DNA of 6,852 nucleotides, taken from contig CAMOQI010000049.1 of NCBI GenBank assembly GCA_946622835.1, positions 1-6,852 on the forward strand. The letters run 5' to 3'. The DNA comes from an uncultured Candidatus Melainabacteria bacterium. GTDB lineage: Bacteria; Cyanobacteriota; Vampirovibrionia; Gastranaerophilales; Gastranaerophilaceae. Shown piece after piece: positions 6,210-6,852 of this stretch (position 1 is the stretch's first letter; the number at the start of each line of letters is the position of its first letter). Made by a program: the position numbers and the translations under genes. The notes beneath the pieces are model-generated. The model saw only the letters and a program-made list of their open reading frames with translations. It made no database searches and was not told where the DNA came from.

Positions 6210-6292
6210 AGGCTGTCTTGATTAAATAAGATAAAGGGTTTTAATGAGGTTTCTACGGGATAATAAATACTCGTTTACTGATTAGATTAGGT
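6210..6292. other. Short intergenic stretch between the small gene pair and the tuf terminator
   Basis: AT-rich spacer between convergent genes. I see no gene, no RNA signature and no hairpin with a T-run on the plus strand here. The nearest possible stop for the plus-strand transcript is the palindrome at 6297-6326. Confidence 0.4.
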
Positions 6293-6326
6293 AAAAAAAG
6301 ACTTGGTGAATATTCACCAAGTCTTT
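6293..6326 (-). terminator. Intrinsic terminator of tuf
   Basis: A perfect 30-base palindrome at 6297-6326, with core GACTTGG paired to CCAAGTC around a GAATATTC centre, followed on the minus strand by a run of seven T (6299-6293). It begins 23 bases after the tuf stop codon. On the plus strand the palindrome is followed only by a broken T-stretch (TTT, then CAAGTTTG), so it would terminate the small-gene transcript less well, if at all. Confidence 0.88.
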
Positions 6327-6349
6327 CAAGTTTGTATGAGCTGATGCTA

Positions 6350-6852
6350 TTATGCGATGATAGTATCAACAACACCTGCACCAACAGTTCTTCCGCCTTC
6401 ACGGATAGCAAATCTCATACCTTGTTCAATAGCTACAGGAGCAATAAGTTCAACTTCCATAACTACGTTGTCACCAGGCATAACCATTTGTCCGTCAAAT
6501 TTGATTGAACCTGTAACGTCTGTTGTTCTGATATAGAATTGAGGTCTGTAACCAGGGAAGAATGGAGTGTGACGTCCGCCTTCTTCTTTTGTCAAAACGT
6601 AAACGTTAGCTGTGAATTTTGTATGTGGGTGAATTGAACCAGGTTTAGCAAGAACTTGACCACGTTCAATTTCAGTTTTATCAATACCACGAAGTAATGC
6701 ACCAATGTTGTCACCTGCTTGACCTTGGTCAAGAGATTTTCTGAACATTTCAACACCGGTAACTGTGGTTTTCTTAGTTTCACCTAAACCAACCAACTCA
6801 ACTTCATCACCAACTTTAACGATACCACGTTCTACACGGCCTGTAGCAACTG
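6350..6852 (-). CDS. tuf: Elongation factor Tu, C-terminal part (cut by the right edge)
   Basis: EF-Tu is the GTPase that brings aminoacyl-tRNA to the ribosome. The window holds the last 166 codons, starting inside domain 2 (VATGRVERGIVKVGDEVE) and running through all of domain 3; the G domain lies outside. Clear signatures are GVEMFRK, GLLLRG-type GALLRGIDK, RGQVLAKPGSI, LTKEEGGRHTPFF, YRPQFYIRTTDVTG, MVMPGDN and the C-terminal REGGRTVGAGVV. Counting from E. coli EF-Tu (393 residues), this is about residue 227 to the end, with no truncation at the C-terminus, which ends DTIIA. The gene appears less AT-rich than its neighbours, as expected for a highly expressed gene. A strong terminator follows the stop, so tuf is the last gene of its transcript. 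Which genes lie upstream cannot be seen. Confidence 0.98.
   Translation of the reverse strand, partial: VATGRVERGIVKVGDEVELVGLGETKKTTVTGVEMFRKSLDQGQAGDNIGALLRGIDKTEIERGQVLAKPGSIHPHTKFTANVYVLTKEEGGRHTPFFPGYRPQFYIRTTDVTGSIKFDGQMVMPGDNVVMEVELIAPVAIEQGMRFAIREGGRTVGAGVVDTIIA

Noticed and set aside
5641..6224. An 11-base direct repeat (TGTCTTGATTA) at 5641-5651 and 6214-6224 flanking the small-gene pair, as possible insertion or attachment sites
   Set aside because: Matches of this length are expected by chance several times in an AT-rich window of this size. No integrase, transposase or tRNA gene is nearby, and one copy sits within the kdsD promoter region.

Overview
The window looks like chromosomal DNA from an AT-rich bacterium with an outer membrane. 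It carries two consecutive genes for Kdo (the inner-core sugar of lipopolysaccharide), an undecaprenyl-pyrophosphate phosphatase gene, a QueD gene and the end of an elongation factor Tu gene. Two large unnamed membrane proteins at the left resemble, from memory only, proteins of gut Gastranaerophilales (Melainabacteria/Vampirovibrionia). That assignment is tentative; the outer-membrane inference from the Kdo genes is firmer.

Layout. Positions 1-5625 hold six genes read leftwards (minus strand): kdsD, kdsC, queD, uppP, an unnamed 346-residue membrane protein, and a second unnamed protein of at least 591 residues that runs off the left edge. Junctions are tight: kdsD/kdsC share one base, kdsC/queD and queD/uppP are separated by 18 and 15 bases, and the two unnamed genes abut with no spacer. 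The only larger gap is 96 bases between uppP and the first unnamed gene, so these may be one or two transcripts. KdsD makes arabinose-5-phosphate, the Kdo precursor. KdsC removes phosphate from Kdo-8-phosphate. UppP recycles the undecaprenyl lipid carrier for wall and surface polysaccharides. QueD, a deazapurine/queuosine enzyme, is the metabolic outsider in this envelope group.

Positions 5626-5817 are a divergent control region with several short inverted repeats and candidate promoters in both directions. To its right, on the plus strand, lie two very small genes: a 62-residue ribbon-helix-helix protein and a 56-residue protein. Aligned by eye, the second appears to be a degenerate paralogue of the first, with a nearly identical 13-residue C-terminal tail. 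This pair is the most interesting part of the window.

Positions 6293-6852 hold the last 166 codons of tuf (EF-Tu), on the minus strand and cut by the right edge, followed by a strong hairpin terminator. The terminator lies between tuf and the small gene pair, which converge on it. The tandem unnamed membrane proteins at the left also appear to be distant paralogues of each other, sharing three motifs in the same order.
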